The notes below the pieces were generated by a model. That model worked only from the letters and a program-made list of their open reading frames with translations, did not search any database and was not told the origin of the DNA. Made by a program: the position numbers and the translations under genes. Shown piece by piece: positions 22,970 to 23,112 of a DNA stretch of 23,112 bases. The DNA comes from a virus: IMG/VR virus record IMGVR_UViG_3300005527_000306, positions 1-23,112 of that record; one strand, written 5' to 3'. Within the stretch, counting starts at the first letter, position 1; each line of letters opens with the position of its first letter.

Positions 22970-23112
22970 TGGGTAACGGTCTTTTGCTGCTGCCTCGCCC
23001 ACGCGACGGCCTTCCACGCCGCCACGACCGGGCAGGGGTCGAGGTGGGCCATGCACACCCGACCCCCTTGATGGATCACCCAATACTGGTTGGGCGTGAT
23101 CCCGTGCGGGCC
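22966..23112 (-). CDS. C-terminal end of an unknown gene (starts outside the window)
   Basis: The frame open from the window edge to TGA 22968-22966 encodes 48 residues with natural composition: GITPNQYWVIHQGGRVCMAH, then LDPCPVVAAWKAVAWARQQQ. Two Cys and a His lie close together (C-M-A-H-L-D-P-C), a possible metal site. I cannot assign a family. It is on the same strand as, and coupled to, the region just before the polymerase. Confidence 0.6.
   Translation of the reverse strand, partial: GPHGITPNQYWVIHQGGRVCMAHLDPCPVVAAWKAVAWARQQQKTVTQ

Noticed and set aside
1-23112. T7-consensus promoters, CRISPR arrays, insertion sequences, integrase or attachment sites.
   Set aside because: No T7-type promoter consensus was recognised, no spaced direct repeats, no transposase or integrase motif and no terminal inverted repeats were found by eye.

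Overview
The window is the late half of a GC-rich, T7-like (Autographiviridae-type) podovirus genome. Every convincing gene is on the minus strand, so the transcript runs from coordinate 23112 down to 1. The diagnostic set is a single-subunit phage RNA polymerase followed by portal, scaffold, major capsid, tail tubular proteins A and B and the internal core proteins. Lengths are close to T7: portal 530 aa, scaffold 308, capsid 344, internal protein C 748. The polymerase sits immediately before the structural block, as in phiKMV-type phages and unlike T7. The host cannot be named. A lipoprotein plus a membrane-anchored coiled-coil protein (a probable spanin pair) argues for a host with an outer membrane.

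Layout in transcription order: (1) 23112-22966, the tail end of an unknown gene; (2) 22904-20340, RNA polymerase with all catalytic residues; (3) 20295-19436, a probable permuted NlpC/P60-like cysteine hydrolase and two small proteins leading into the portal; (4) 19439-15205, portal, scaffold, a 128-aa unknown protein and capsid; (5) a strong factor-independent terminator at 15154-15121; (6) 15108-11303, an accessory and lysis block placed between capsid and tail genes: a fibre-like small protein, a holin-like protein, a small protein whose frame overlaps a lipoprotein gene, a spanin-like coiled-coil protein, a 787-aa protein with a classical signal peptide, and an initiator-type tRNA; (7) 11278-524, tail tubular A and B and internal core proteins B, C and D; (8) 527-1, the start of a probable virion appendage gene that leaves the window. 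DNA replication genes, terminase and a recognisable endolysin are not in the window.

The genes are tightly packed and many are joined by ATGA stop/start overlaps, suggesting translational coupling. The polymerase presumably transcribes the block below it. The terminator after capsid would let capsid be made in excess over the lysis and tail genes, as Tphi does in T7.

The most unusual items are: (a) a phage tRNA with bacterial initiator identity features and an unpaired C1/U72; (b) a 128-aa protein whose TAA stop is followed in frame by a Lys/Ala-rich 17-residue tail; (c) a large late protein with a Sec signal peptide and lectin-like and SGNH-like regions; (d) a LamG (concanavalin-like) domain inserted into the tail nozzle protein; (e) an internal core protein D lacking the N-terminal transglycosylase of T7 gp16, in a genome that carries a probable cysteine hydrolase beside the polymerase. 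All family calls are by reading the sequence; no database search was run.
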